Origin: Candidatus Saccharimonadota bacterium
Lineage (GTDB): Bacteria; Patescibacteriota; Saccharimonadia; Saccharimonadales; Saccharimonadaceae
Direction: 5' to 3'
NCBI GenBank assembly: GCA_009778675.1
Contig: WRFU01000007.1
Span: forward strand, 1 to 39,645
Length of the DNA: 39,645 nt
Part shown: one piece after another, positions 12,780 to 19,498 of the stretch
How positions within the stretch are numbered: the first letter of the stretch is position 1
How the letters are laid out: each line of letters begins with the position of its first letter
The notes under the pieces: generated by a model
The model's database searches: none
What the model was told of the DNA's origin: nothing
What the model saw: the letters and a program-made list of their open reading frames with translations, nothing else
Made by a program: the position numbers and the translations under genes

Positions 12780-13164
12780 TGGTGGAGCTGCCGAGCACTG
12801 CCCTCGGGTCCGCACAATTTCACACTACCCGTCTACAAGTTTATCCGATTTTTTATACGTAAAAGTGCGGGCTAAGAACCGGCAAAATCCTAGCACTAAC
12901 GCGTGATAGATTTAACCAAATTTGCCTCACTGCGAACAAATTTGGCGACCAACAAAATATAACACCCACCTAGCCTATGTTGGCAAAGTTACGTGGATGG
13001 TTGCTACAACTCAGGCAGCAACTGTCGCAAAGACAGGTTGGCTAAACAAGTTAGCGAAACTAGCCTTTACTTTTGCAAATACTTTTGGATTTACAATAGA
13101 TTTACGATTCTCATCGACTTGCAAAGTAGCATGTTAACTATACGTCTAAAGCTGATTCAGCCCC
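12780..13164 (-). ncRNA. ssrA: transfer-messenger RNA (tmRNA)
   Basis: A one-piece tmRNA of 385 nt that rescues stalled ribosomes. The acceptor stem pairs GGGGCTG (5' end) with CAGCTCC, followed by A and an encoded CCA. The resume codon is GCA at 13076-13074, with an A four bases before it as in known tmRNAs. The tag has 21 residues, begins AKVKASFANL, ends QPVFATVAA and stops with TGA at 13013-13011. The tRNA-like end is odd: the T-arm is a perfect 5-bp stem (CCGAG/CTCGG) with loop GGCAGTG instead of TTCRANY, and the D-loop region reads AGCTTTAGACG rather than the usual GGNTTCGACG. Other lengths, tag and stems look intact, so I consider it functional. Confidence 0.93.
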
Positions 13165-13168
13165 AACA

Positions 13169-13174
13169 ATTATA
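13169..13174 (-). promoter_or_regulatory. tmRNA -10 element
   Basis: TATAAT at 13174-13169, 4 nt before the mature tmRNA 5' end at 13164. The start of transcription would therefore fall almost at the mature end, leaving little or no 5' leader. I see no good -35 hexamer. Confidence 0.55.
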
Positions 13175-13230
13175 TTTTAGCGTATTTTTATATAAAAATC
13201 AACTTTGCATAACAGCGCCTTTTTGCATAA

Positions 13231-13236
13231 TATAAT
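13231..13236 (+). promoter_or_regulatory. comM -10 element (leaderless)
   Basis: TATAAT directly followed by GCCT and the comM ATG at 13241. An overlapping reading (TTTGCA, 16 nt, CATAAT) also ends at this start. There is no Shine-Dalgarno sequence. Confidence 0.6.
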
Positions 13237-13240
13237 GCCT

Positions 13241-14743
13241 ATGGTCAGTAAAATAATCTCAGCGATACCAATGGGGTATGACGGCGCTTTGGTAGAAATC
13301 GAAGGCGATATGAAAAAGGGGTTGCCTGGCATGCAAATTGTCGGTATGGGTAACAAAACTATTGAAGAAAGCAAAGAACGTGTACGAAGTGCCATTACTA
13401 ACTCTGATTTAGACTTCCCGAGTAAAAAGATCACCATTAACCTAGCGCCAGCCGAGCTACCCAAGGACGGTACTGGCTTGGACTTACCTATTGCGCTTTC
13501 AGTATTGATGCTAAATGGCCAATTAAGGCCTGTGGAGGTCAAAGATAAGTTGTTTGCGGGTGAATTAGCCTTGGATGGCTCTATACGCTCTGTGCGCGGT
13601 ATTATACACATTGTAGAAGCTGCCAAGAAGGCTGGCATTGAAACGGTGTTTATACCGGCAAAGAATTTGGCTCAGGCACAGCTAGTGAAAGGTATCAATA
13701 TTATAGGAGCGACCGATTTACGACAACTATTTTTGCATCTAAAAGGTGAACTGGCGATTCAAAATGACCTTAAACAACCAAATAAAAAATCACCAACTAT
13801 TGATCCAGTAATTCTAGACCACGTATGCGGACAAAATCAGGCTAAACGAGCCTTAACTATTGCTATAAGCGGCCGCCATAACATTTTACTTAATGGACCG
13901 CCAGGGGTAGGTAAAACTATGTTGGCTAAGGTGGCTGTTAATCTTTTGCCTGAATTATCAGACGAAGAAAAGCTTTCTATCACTAAAATACATAGTGTAG
14001 CCGGTATAACAGATGACATTATTCAACAACGCCCCTTTCAATCGCCACACCACACCGCCAGTGTGGTATCTATTGTCGGCGGTGGTAACAAACCAAAGCC
14101 TGGTGATATCAGTTTAGCTAATTATGGTGTGTTGTTTTTGGATGAGCTACCAGAATATCCCAGATCGGTGCTAGAATCGCTTCGCCAACCACTGGAGGAC
14201 AAAGCTATTACTGTAAGCCGTACCAATTATAAAGTACGCTACCCAGCTGATTTTATGCTAATTGCCACTATGAACCCCTGCCCATGTGGCCATTTAGGTG
14301 ATCCTGACAAAGAATGCACCTGTACCACCACCCAAATACTTAATTATCAAAAACGGCTTTCTGGACCACTGTTAGACAGAATTGATATGGTAGTCACGGT
14401 ATCGAAGATCGATAATTCTACCTTGAGTAAATATAAAGCTACCGGTGATGAACAACATCAAGCCGCAATAAGCAGTATTGACAGAGCTTTGCGCCAACAG
14501 ACAAAAAGATATGGTAAACCAGGCGTATACAACAGTGGGTTATCTAGCAAGGATATATCTACCAAACTTAAGCTATCGTCAGAGGCGCAACGTATATTAA
14601 CCCTGGCTTCTAGTAAACTGAATCTTAGTACTAGAGCTTATTTTAAGGTAATTAAAGTAGCTCAGACCATTGCTGACATGGATGAAAGCCCCATAGTCAC
14701 AGATAAACACATCAGTGAAGCTCTACAATACCGAATGAAGTAA
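13241..14743 (+). CDS. comM: YifB/ComM family Mg-chelatase-like AAA+ ATPase
   Basis: A 500-residue YifB/ComM protein. In naturally competent bacteria ComM is a hexameric helicase promoting branch migration of incoming DNA. The N-terminal Lon-like fold contains GLPGMQIVGM and KKITINLAPAELPK. The ATPase core has Walker A GPPGVGKT (219-226) and Walker B GVLFLDE (296-302). A Cys cluster CPCGHLGDPDKECTC (347-361) and a sensor/arginine region SGPLLDRIDM follow, then a C-terminal lid. The frame stays open to a TTG at 13205, but the ATG at 13241 (MVSKIISA) fits the family N-terminus and the TATAAT placed 4 nt upstream. Divergent from tmRNA. With the pili downstream, it supports DNA uptake (inference). 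Confidence 0.93.
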   Translation: MVSKIISAIPMGYDGALVEIEGDMKKGLPGMQIVGMGNKTIEESKERVRSAITNSDLDFPSKKITINLAPAELPKDGTGLDLPIALSVLMLNGQLRPVEVKDKLFAGELALDGSIRSVRGIIHIVEAAKKAGIETVFIPAKNLAQAQLVKGINIIGATDLRQLFLHLKGELAIQNDLKQPNKKSPTIDPVILDHVCGQNQAKRALTIAISGRHNILLNGPPGVGKTMLAKVAVNLLPELSDEEKLSITKIHSVAGITDDIIQQRPFQSPHHTASVVSIVGGGNKPKPGDISLANYGVLFLDELPEYPRSVLESLRQPLEDKAITVSRTNYKVRYPADFMLIATMNPCPCGHLGDPDKECTCTTTQILNYQKRLSGPLLDRIDMVVTVSKIDNSTLSKYKATGDEQHQAAISSIDRALRQQTKRYGKPGVYNSGLSSKDISTKLKLSSEAQRILTLASSKLNLSTRAYFKVIKVAQTIADMDESPIVTDKHISEALQYRMK

Positions 14744-14759
14744 TGGATAGTAGACGTAC

Positions 14760-14788
14760 TTGTGCTACGCTACATTTTTTGCTATTAT
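14760..14788 (+). promoter_or_regulatory. infC-rpmI-rplT promoter
   Basis: TTGTGC (14760-14765), 17 nt, TATTAT (14783-14788). The predicted start is near 14795. This rules out translation from the TTG at 14760 and leaves about 37 nt of leader before the proposed infC start. Confidence 0.7.
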
Positions 14789-14831
14789 CTACCAAGACAA
14801 AGTCACAAGCAAAAGCAGGGAAGGATCAACG

Positions 14832-15338
14832 ATAAAAAACCACGTTCGGATTAACGAAGAAATTCGCAACAGCGAGGTTCGTGTTATTGGCTCTGATGGT
14901 CAGCAACTAGGGTTAATGTCTAGCGCTAAAGCACTAGAACTAGCTCGTGAAGCGGATGTCGACTTAGTTGAGATATCACCTACAGCTGACCCACCTGTGG
15001 TAAAAATCATTGACTGGGGTAAATATCAGTACCAGAAAATGAAGGAACCTGCCAAAAACCATAAGAAGCCAAGAGCTAACGAGTTAAAGCAGATGCGGCT
15101 AGGTCTAAAGATCGGTGCTAACGATCTGGACATTAAAATAAGAAAGATCAAAAAGTTCTTACAAGATGGCTATCGGGTTAAAATTATGATAGTCTTTAAA
15201 GGGCGTGAAATGGCGCATAAAGAAATCGGCAACGAGTTAATGGACAAAACCCTAAACCTACTCGGTGACGAAATTGCGATTGATCAAACCCCTCAGATGG
15301 CCGGTAGGAATCTGAGCGTTAGTATAAGGAGAAAGTAA
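14832..15338 (+). CDS. infC: translation initiation factor IF-3 with a likely AUA start
   Basis: IF-3 of 168 residues if it starts at the ATA codon at 14832. The N-domain begins KNHVRINEEIRNSEVRVIG, the linker is lysine-rich, and the C-domain has KQMRLGLKIGANDLDIKIRKIKKFL and FKGREMAHKEIG, the family signature. Between the promoter and the conserved RINEEI no in-frame ATG, GTG or TTG exists. GGGAAGGA lies 6 nt before ATA, an ideal distance. E. coli infC uses AUU and is self-regulated because IF-3 rejects such codons, so the same control is likely here. The next ATG would remove much of the N-domain. The stop overlaps the rpmI start (TAATG). Confidence 0.93.
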   Translation: MKNHVRINEEIRNSEVRVIGSDGQQLGLMSSAKALELAREADVDLVEISPTADPPVVKIIDWGKYQYQKMKEPAKNHKKPRANELKQMRLGLKIGANDLDIKIRKIKKFLQDGYRVKIMIVFKGREMAHKEIGNELMDKTLNLLGDEIAIDQTPQMAGRNLSVSIRRK

Positions 15339-15532
15339 TGCCAAAGCTAAAAACCCACAAAGGAACTGCCAAACGGGTAAAAATAACCCCGACTGGCAAG
15401 ATTTTACGCGAACGAGCGTTTGGTAACCATATTTTGGCGAAAAAAAGCAAAGCCCGTAAACGTAACATTAAAACCAATGCCCAAGTTAGTGGTAGCACTG
15501 CTAAGAATATCAAGAAAGCCCTAGGAGTATAA
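15338..15532 (+). CDS. rpmI: 50S ribosomal protein L35
   Basis: A 64-residue, very basic protein with the L35 pattern [21 protein letters not shown] at the start and RKRNIK in the middle. Its ATG overlaps the infC stop by one base and AAGGAG lies within the infC end, so translation is likely coupled. Second gene of the conserved infC-rpmI-rplT operon. Confidence 0.96.
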   Translation: MPKLKTHKGTAKRVKITPTGKILRERAFGNHILAKKSKARKRNIKTNAQVSGSTAKNIKKALGV

Positions 15533-15534
15533 CT

Positions 15535-15876
15535 ATGAGAGTAAAACGTGGCGTTGCAGCCCGTGCTAAGCACAAAAAGATACTAAAACAAGCCCGTGGT
15601 ATGCAACACGATCGTACACGGTCGTTCAAGCAAGCTAAACAGGGTGTAATTAAAGCCCTACGTTATTCATACCGCGACCGACGTAACAAAAAGCGCGATA
15701 TTAGGCGTCTATGGATCACCAGGATCAACAATGCGGCTAAATTGCATGACATCTCATATAGTAAGCTAATCGCCGGTTTAAAGGCCAATAACGTTGAATT
15801 AGACCGTAAAGTACTATCAGAACTGGCTGTAAACGAACCTAAAGCCTTCGAAGCAGTAGTAAAAGCTGTTAAATAA
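15535..15876 (+). CDS. rplT: 50S ribosomal protein L20
   Basis: A 113-residue L20. [20 protein letters not shown] and [24 protein letters not shown] are the family signatures, as is [25 protein letters not shown]. It binds 23S rRNA early in 50S assembly, and in several bacteria it represses its own operon; no obvious L20 leader site was found here. It begins 2 nt after rpmI with AGGAG 7 nt upstream. A terminator follows at 15894-15926. Confidence 0.97.
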   Translation: MRVKRGVAARAKHKKILKQARGMQHDRTRSFKQAKQGVIKALRYSYRDRRNKKRDIRRLWITRINNAAKLHDISYSKLIAGLKANNVELDRKVLSELAVNEPKAFEAVVKAVK

Positions 15877-15893
15877 GTAAATTTAGCTAGCAA

Positions 15894-15926
15894 ACTAAAA
15901 CCTCCCCGTTTAGGGGAGATTTTAGT
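15894..15926. terminator. terminator after rplT, also behind rnpB
   Basis: CTCCCC-GTTTA-GGGGAG, extended by flanking ACTAAAA / ATTTTAGT. It has T-tracts on both strands and so can end both the rplT operon (plus) and rnpB (minus), which converge here. Confidence 0.8.
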
Positions 15927-15927
15927 T

Positions 15928-16267
15928 GAGCCTGCCGCATAAGCCGGGTTTTGTCGAGGGTAATCATCTATCTAGTCATATAGTCGCCCATATGATCGAG
16001 CGGTAAACAATTCGCTAGCGGATCACTATTGATGCGAATTTCCTTGCAGCCAACAGGGTTTACCCCCCAGACATGTCACCATATCTGGCTGTGAGCTCTT
16101 ACCTCACTCTTTTCACCTTTTCCTACTACGAAAGTAACAGGTAGTCTAAGTTTCTGTGGCACTTTCCCTAGGATTGCTCCCGGTTGCCGTTAACAACTGT
16201 CGTATCCTTTGCTGCCCGGACTTTCCTCTTAATAACTAACGCTACTAAGCGATTACCTAGCAGGCTC
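15928..16267 (-). ncRNA. rnpB: RNase P RNA, bacterial type A
   Basis: About 340 nt. P1 pairs GAGCCTGC (5') with GCAGGCTC (3'). Signature sequences appear in order: GAGGAAAGTCCGGGC (CR-I/P4 region), CCACAGAAA, GAGGTAAGAGCTCAC (CR-II/III region), GGGTAAACCC (L15 area that contacts the tRNA CCA) and ACAAAACCCGGCTTA (CR-V). The RNA is the catalytic part of RNase P, which matures tRNA 5' ends. Its promoter lies at the end of the upstream RNase HI gene. Confidence 0.95.
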
Positions 16268-16273
16268 TGGTGA

Positions 16274-16302
16274 AGTATACTATTTTACAGCGTGCTCGTC
16301 AA
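16274..16302 (-). promoter_or_regulatory. rnpB promoter overlapping the end of the RNase HI gene
   Basis: TTGACG (16302-16297), 17 nt, TATACT (16279-16274), with RNA starting about 6 nt later. The -35 and spacer lie inside the last codons of the preceding gene. Confidence 0.8.
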
Positions 16303-17140
16303 GAACGCGATTTACTTCACTGTCGGCCTGTACGTTTTTATCGCGTGTAACATGTTTAAAAGCCGCTGATTCTATTTTTTTAAGTAGTAGGTTGATTTCA
16401 TCATAAATCGGCCACAATTCCCTGTTTTTAATCTTGTAAGTACCATTCATGTGCCCTGCCAACATTAGGTTATCTACCTTAAATACTACCTTATTTAGCC
16501 CCAGTTGGATGGCCTTTTCTACCCCTAACTTTAGGGCTATATATTCAGCTTGGCGGCTATTGGTAATACCTATAAACTCGCCACCCCTGTCTAGTACTTC
16601 ACCCTGTGGCGACAATATATAATAACCAGCCGCCGAAGGCCCCGGGTTGCCCCTAGAGCCACCGTCGGTATAGACAACAGCGTAATCAGGCAAGTCAGTG
16701 TCTAGTTCAAAGTGATGTTCTGCGCCTTCTGCGACACCTTTTTCGACTACACCTAAAATATAGGAAGACTCTGACATGAGTTCGATATTTGGTATATCGA
16801 CCTGTTTAGCCCAAACTGATGTTAGGTATTGATCGTGATTAATATCAATTTTGGCAGATGCTAACGTAACCCCAAAGACAATAAACAGGCTGGCCTGGGT
16901 GGGATCTTCGGCCTTGGCCAGTGCTATAACATCTAACAAACTGACACTTTGAATAGTGCTATTTAAATAATCGTGTACCAAACGAGCAACAGCATCTTCT
17001 GGCTGCTCGCCAATTTCTAATTTACCGCTTAAAAACTCGTATTGGCGGGGCTGTTCGGCATTAAGTCTATCTTTTTGCAGCAGCAATAAGTCACCTTCGT
17101 GATTGCGGATTATGGCTACAACTCTAATTCTTTGTTTCAT
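16280..17140 (-). CDS. Nudix-like domain fused to RNase HI
   Basis: A 286-residue two-domain protein. Residues 1-140 have the Nudix fold pattern (RIRVVAIIRNHEGDLLLLQKD), but the Nudix box is degenerate: G39 and E45 are there, while the REUXEEXGU half reads RLVHDYLNS, so hydrolase activity is doubtful. Residues 151-286 are a type-1 RNase H domain: YTDGGSRGNPGPSAAGYY, and the four acidic residues Asp159, Glu199, Asp223 and Asp273. It should cut RNA in RNA-DNA hybrids; the Nudix-like part may bind a nucleotide or position a substrate (inference). There is no Shine-Dalgarno sequence at the ATG. A structured RNA lies directly upstream and rnpB directly downstream. Confidence 0.88.
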   Translation of the reverse strand: MKQRIRVVAIIRNHEGDLLLLQKDRLNAEQPRQYEFLSGKLEIGEQPEDAVARLVHDYLNSTIQSVSLLDVIALAKAEDPTQASLFIVFGVTLASAKIDINHDQYLTSVWAKQVDIPNIELMSESSYILGVVEKGVAEGAEHHFELDTDLPDYAVVYTDGGSRGNPGPSAAGYYILSPQGEVLDRGGEFIGITNSRQAEYIALKLGVEKAIQLGLNKVVFKVDNLMLAGHMNGTYKIKNRELWPIYDEINLLLKKIESAAFKHVTRDKNVQADSEVNRVLDEHAVK

Positions 17141-17159
17141 AAACTTAACTAATAAAATT

Positions 17160-17297
17160 AAGGGTCTCTAGCGAGCGTTGATACTCCCTGCTGTATGTGC
17201 AAGGTGGGTAAGCTCGCTAGTCTAACCCCACGAGGTTAGTCGTATTGAGCTCCCTATCATGATTATTCAGGAAAATCATATACGCTCGCTTTGAGAC
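17160..17297 (-). ncRNA. structured leader or small RNA, four-way junction
   Basis: About 138 nt upstream of the Nudix-RNase HI gene. The closing helix pairs GUCUC plus AGCGAGCG (17297-17283) with CGCUCGCU plus GAGAC (17177-17164). Inside it are three arms: AUGAUU/AAUCAU, GGGAGCUC/GAGCUUACCC carrying CUAACC/GGUUAG, and CCUUGC-ACAUACA-GCAGGG. A competing 9-bp helix CTAGCGAGC/GCTCGCTAG (17220-17212 with 17176-17168) excludes the closing helix and lies just before a U-rich run. TGCTATACT (extended -10, 17312-17304) places the transcript start at the closing helix. It matches no riboswitch or RNA family that I can recall. Confidence 0.55.
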
Positions 17298-17303
17298 TCT
17301 TCT

Positions 17304-17312
17304 AGTATAGCA
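17304..17312 (-). promoter_or_regulatory. extended -10 promoter of the structured RNA
   Basis: TGC followed by TATACT, ending at 17304, so transcription would begin near 17297, the first base of the closing helix. The -35 region is weak, which is tolerated with an extended -10. Confidence 0.55.
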
Positions 17313-17323
17313 TGATTAGCCGG

Positions 17324-17953
17324 CTATAGCACTAGCCGTCCAAAGATATCAACAATGATAAAGTTGATGGCATTACCCATGAACGCCGTTAGGAAAGATC
17401 CGAACACGAGTACCAAAGCTATCATAATAATTAGACCAAAACGCTCCATTTTTTCCATAGCTGTTTGGATGAACTGGGGTGCCAAAGCATATAAAACCCG
17501 CGAACCGTCTAAGGGTGGTATTGGTATTAAATTAAAAACAAAAAAGCCTAAGTTAACCTGTACAGCCAAAAATACATAAAAACCCCAACCGGCATCGACT
17601 GGTACGTGTGCATAATATACTACGCAAAATGCCAAATAGGCTAAGATCAGGTTTACCAATGGGCCAGCTATTGCCACCAGGGCTATGCCCACATTGCCAC
17701 CTTTTATGCGGCTAAAATTTAGCGGGACTGGTTTTGCCCCACCGAATATAGGGCCACCGCTTAGTGCGAATAATAGCGGCACAGCTATAGACATCACAGG
17801 ATCGATATGCTTTAAGGGGTTAAGGGTTAGCCGACCTTGAGCGCGTGCAGTATCATCACCCAACCAATACGCTACGTAGGCGTGTGACATTTCATGTAAG
17901 CTCATTGACAGTAGAATAATCACTAATACAGCCAATAAATACCAAATATTCAT
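17324..17953 (-). CDS. site-2 protease family protein (peptidase M50)
   Basis: A 209-residue membrane metalloprotease. HEMSH (20-24) sits in the first helix and is the zinc site; GPLVN (97-101) and PIPPLDG (144-150, Asp149) supply the third ligand region. It belongs to the short M50 form without PDZ or CBS domains, which cleaves substrates within the membrane; the substrate is unknown. The frame is open to 18175, but the ATG at 17953 (MNIWYLLAV) fits the family and has TACAAT 6 nt upstream with no ribosome-binding site, so it is a leaderless candidate. Its promoter interlocks with that of rpmB on the other strand. Confidence 0.9.
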   Translation of the reverse strand: MNIWYLLAVLVIILLSMSLHEMSHAYVAYWLGDDTARAQGRLTLNPLKHIDPVMSIAVPLLFALSGGPIFGGAKPVPLNFSRIKGGNVGIALVAIAGPLVNLILAYLAFCVVYYAHVPVDAGWGFYVFLAVQVNLGFFVFNLIPIPPLDGSRVLYALAPQFIQTAMEKMERFGLIIMIALVLVFGSFLTAFMGNAINFIIVDIFGRLVL

Positions 17954-17959
17954 ATATAT

Positions 17960-17965
17960 ATTGTA
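17960..17965 (-). promoter_or_regulatory. -10 element of the site-2 protease gene
   Basis: TACAAT at 17965-17960, six bases from the ATG at 17953. The matching -35 region would lie under the spacer of the divergent rpmB promoter. Confidence 0.6.
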
Positions 17966-17970
17966 CCAGA

Positions 17971-17999
17971 TTGACAGGCTATAGTTTACACTGTACAAT
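17971..17999 (+). promoter_or_regulatory. rpmB promoter
   Basis: TTGACA (17971-17976), 17 nt, TACAAT (17994-17999). Predicted start near 18006. Confidence 0.85.
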
Positions 18000-18026
18000 G
18001 AAACGTTGAAAGAAAAGGAAGACCTA

Positions 18027-18218
18027 ATGGCGAAATGTGAATTAACAGGCAAAAGTAAGCAATACGGCAATAATGTTAGCTTTTCTTTGCGTCGTACTAA
18101 GCGCGTTTTTAAGCCCAATATCCAGAACAAAACCATTACTATAAATGGCAAAAAAGTCCGGATGAAGCTTAGCACACAAGCAATTCGTACGCTAAAGAAA
18201 AAGGGCGCAATTAGCTAA
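18027..18218 (+). CDS. rpmB: 50S ribosomal protein L28
   Basis: A 63-residue L28: MAKCELTGKSKQYGNNVSFS at the start, KRVFKPNIQ in the middle and KKVRMKLSTQAIRTLKKKG at the end. The start at 18027 is chosen over the upstream in-frame codon because AAGGAA lies 6 nt before it and the family begins MAxxCxxTG. The single Cys4 is retained but the usual zinc-binding set is not, which is common. The last 8 bases overlap the convergent MBL-like gene. Confidence 0.96.
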   Translation: MAKCELTGKSKQYGNNVSFSLRRTKRVFKPNIQNKTITINGKKVRMKLSTQAIRTLKKKGAIS

Positions 18219-18855
18219 GTTCTAGCTTATGGATTTCCGCTGCTACAGGCAAAGTAGCGGCGGTTTTTAGTTTATACTTCTTTTCATCTACTACTGGCAG
18301 TTTCATAAGCTCGACAAAAGTATCGACGCTGTCTTGCGGTACTTCGTAGCTTAGGGCTTTATTTTGGTAATGTACCGGGATGATAACTTTGGGCCCAATT
18401 TTATTAGCCCAAGCGGCGGCGGCTGTTGCATCTAAGGTATATCCATTACCACCTACCGGTATAATCAAAACATCAATGTTATCAAGAGTTTCTAGTATAT
18501 CATCTGTAATCTCTGGGTCGACATTGCCAATCACGCCGATATTGACATCATCTACCTCAACCCGATAAAGGGTGCTGGCCATTATAGTGCCTTCTTTGGT
18601 TCTATCGTCTAGGTGTCTGTAGGCTGGTGCTCCATAAATTAAGAACCCCGAGACTTCATATTCACCAGGGCCTTCAAGGTTAACTTGATATTCGGGTGAA
18701 TTAGTCAAAAAACGCGCTTCGGTGGCTAATTCTATACCATTTTTTACAACGATGTTTTTTAAACCAAAAATTGAACGTTTAGGATCTATAGCTAAACTGC
18801 CCTTTTTTGTTGTGATTATTACAGCATTACCACCTTTGTACTCAATATCAAACAT
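18211..18855 (-). CDS. metallo-beta-lactamase-fold protein, ligands missing
   Basis: A 214-residue protein that reads as an UlaG-like MBL fold. Visible fold landmarks are AVIITTKKGSLAIDP, the GPGEYEVSGF turn, NIDVLIIPVGGNGYTLDATAAAAW and the C-terminal IPVHY. The HxHxDH motif is absent, and the position that usually reads GDLGHPLT here reads GNVDPEIT, so most metal ligands appear lost. Catalysis is therefore doubtful; a binding or regulatory role is possible. It begins directly at the end of the winged-helix gene (18855), so the two form an operon, and it overlaps rpmB tail to tail by 8 bp. Confidence 0.75.
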   Translation of the reverse strand: MFDIEYKGGNAVIITTKKGSLAIDPKRSIFGLKNIVVKNGIELATEARFLTNSPEYQVNLEGPGEYEVSGFLIYGAPAYRHLDDRTKEGTIMASTLYRVEVDDVNIGVIGNVDPEITDDILETLDNIDVLIIPVGGNGYTLDATAAAAWANKIGPKVIIPVHYQNKALSYEVPQDSVDTFVELMKLPVVDEKKYKLKTAATLPVAAEIHKLELS

Positions 18856-19472
18856 TATTTATCGCCTTTCAATATATTCTTTTCATCTACAACTACTTGC
18901 ATACCAGAATTTAGTATATCACGTACAAATTGGTCTTTAACGCTAAACCGATAATAGAATTCTTCGGGCGAAAGCACCGTATAGCTAAGGGGCTGTTCGT
19001 GCTTTTTTTCGACTGATTTAGCCCACCTTGATAATCGTCCATCTAGATCACGCCCAACAATTAACATATCTACAACATTATTGCTATCGGCCATATGGTC
19101 TGCCACCAATAATACATCCATTAGTTCTTCGACTGGCTTGATAGCGAGTTCCCATTTACTATCGCCTTCTACCTTGGCGGGCACGCCACTATCGGTGTTG
19201 GCGGTAAAGATAGATTTTAGCGCATCGTAATGTGGGTAACGTTTGTTAATAGCATAAAATAGCTTGTTATCGTAGGTATCGCTTTTTAGAACCCCTAAAT
19301 TGTGTAAGTTAGCTAGTTCTCGCCGTACGGAATTAATTTGTTCATCTACTAACCTGGTGACCTCTCGTACATAGAAAGATTTTTTGGCGTTAGTTAAGAA
19401 CAAACTAAGTAATTTTACCCGTGTTTTTGAACCAAAAAGCTTTTCAACACCTTGATCTACTTTTTTACCCAT
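18855..19472 (-). CDS. winged-helix DNA-binding protein with C-terminal domain of unknown role
   Basis: A 205-residue protein starting at MGKKVDQGVEKLFGSKTR. Residues about 10-75 form a winged helix: KTRVKLLSLFLTNAKKSFYVREVTRLV, then QINSVRRELANLHNLGVLKS as the recognition helix and DNKLFYAINK as the wing. The remainder (DVLLVADHMADSNNVVDMLIVGRDL) resembles the nucleotidyltransferase-like tails seen in some CPR ArsR-like proteins, though the catalytic GS...DxD is not evident. It is probably a transcription regulator; targets are unknown. TACAAT (19486-19481) lies 8 nt before the ATG without a Shine-Dalgarno sequence. The upstream frame to 19490 is rejected for that reason. Confidence 0.75.
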   Translation of the reverse strand: MGKKVDQGVEKLFGSKTRVKLLSLFLTNAKKSFYVREVTRLVDEQINSVRRELANLHNLGVLKSDTYDNKLFYAINKRYPHYDALKSIFTANTDSGVPAKVEGDSKWELAIKPVEELMDVLLVADHMADSNNVVDMLIVGRDLDGRLSRWAKSVEKKHEQPLSYTVLSPEEFYYRFSVKDQFVRDILNSGMQVVVDEKNILKGDK

Positions 19473-19498
19473 ACAAATATATTGTACCACACTAGTAA

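Noticed and set aside
12922-13235. Two plus-strand frames before comM
   Set aside because: They are the complement of the tmRNA gene.
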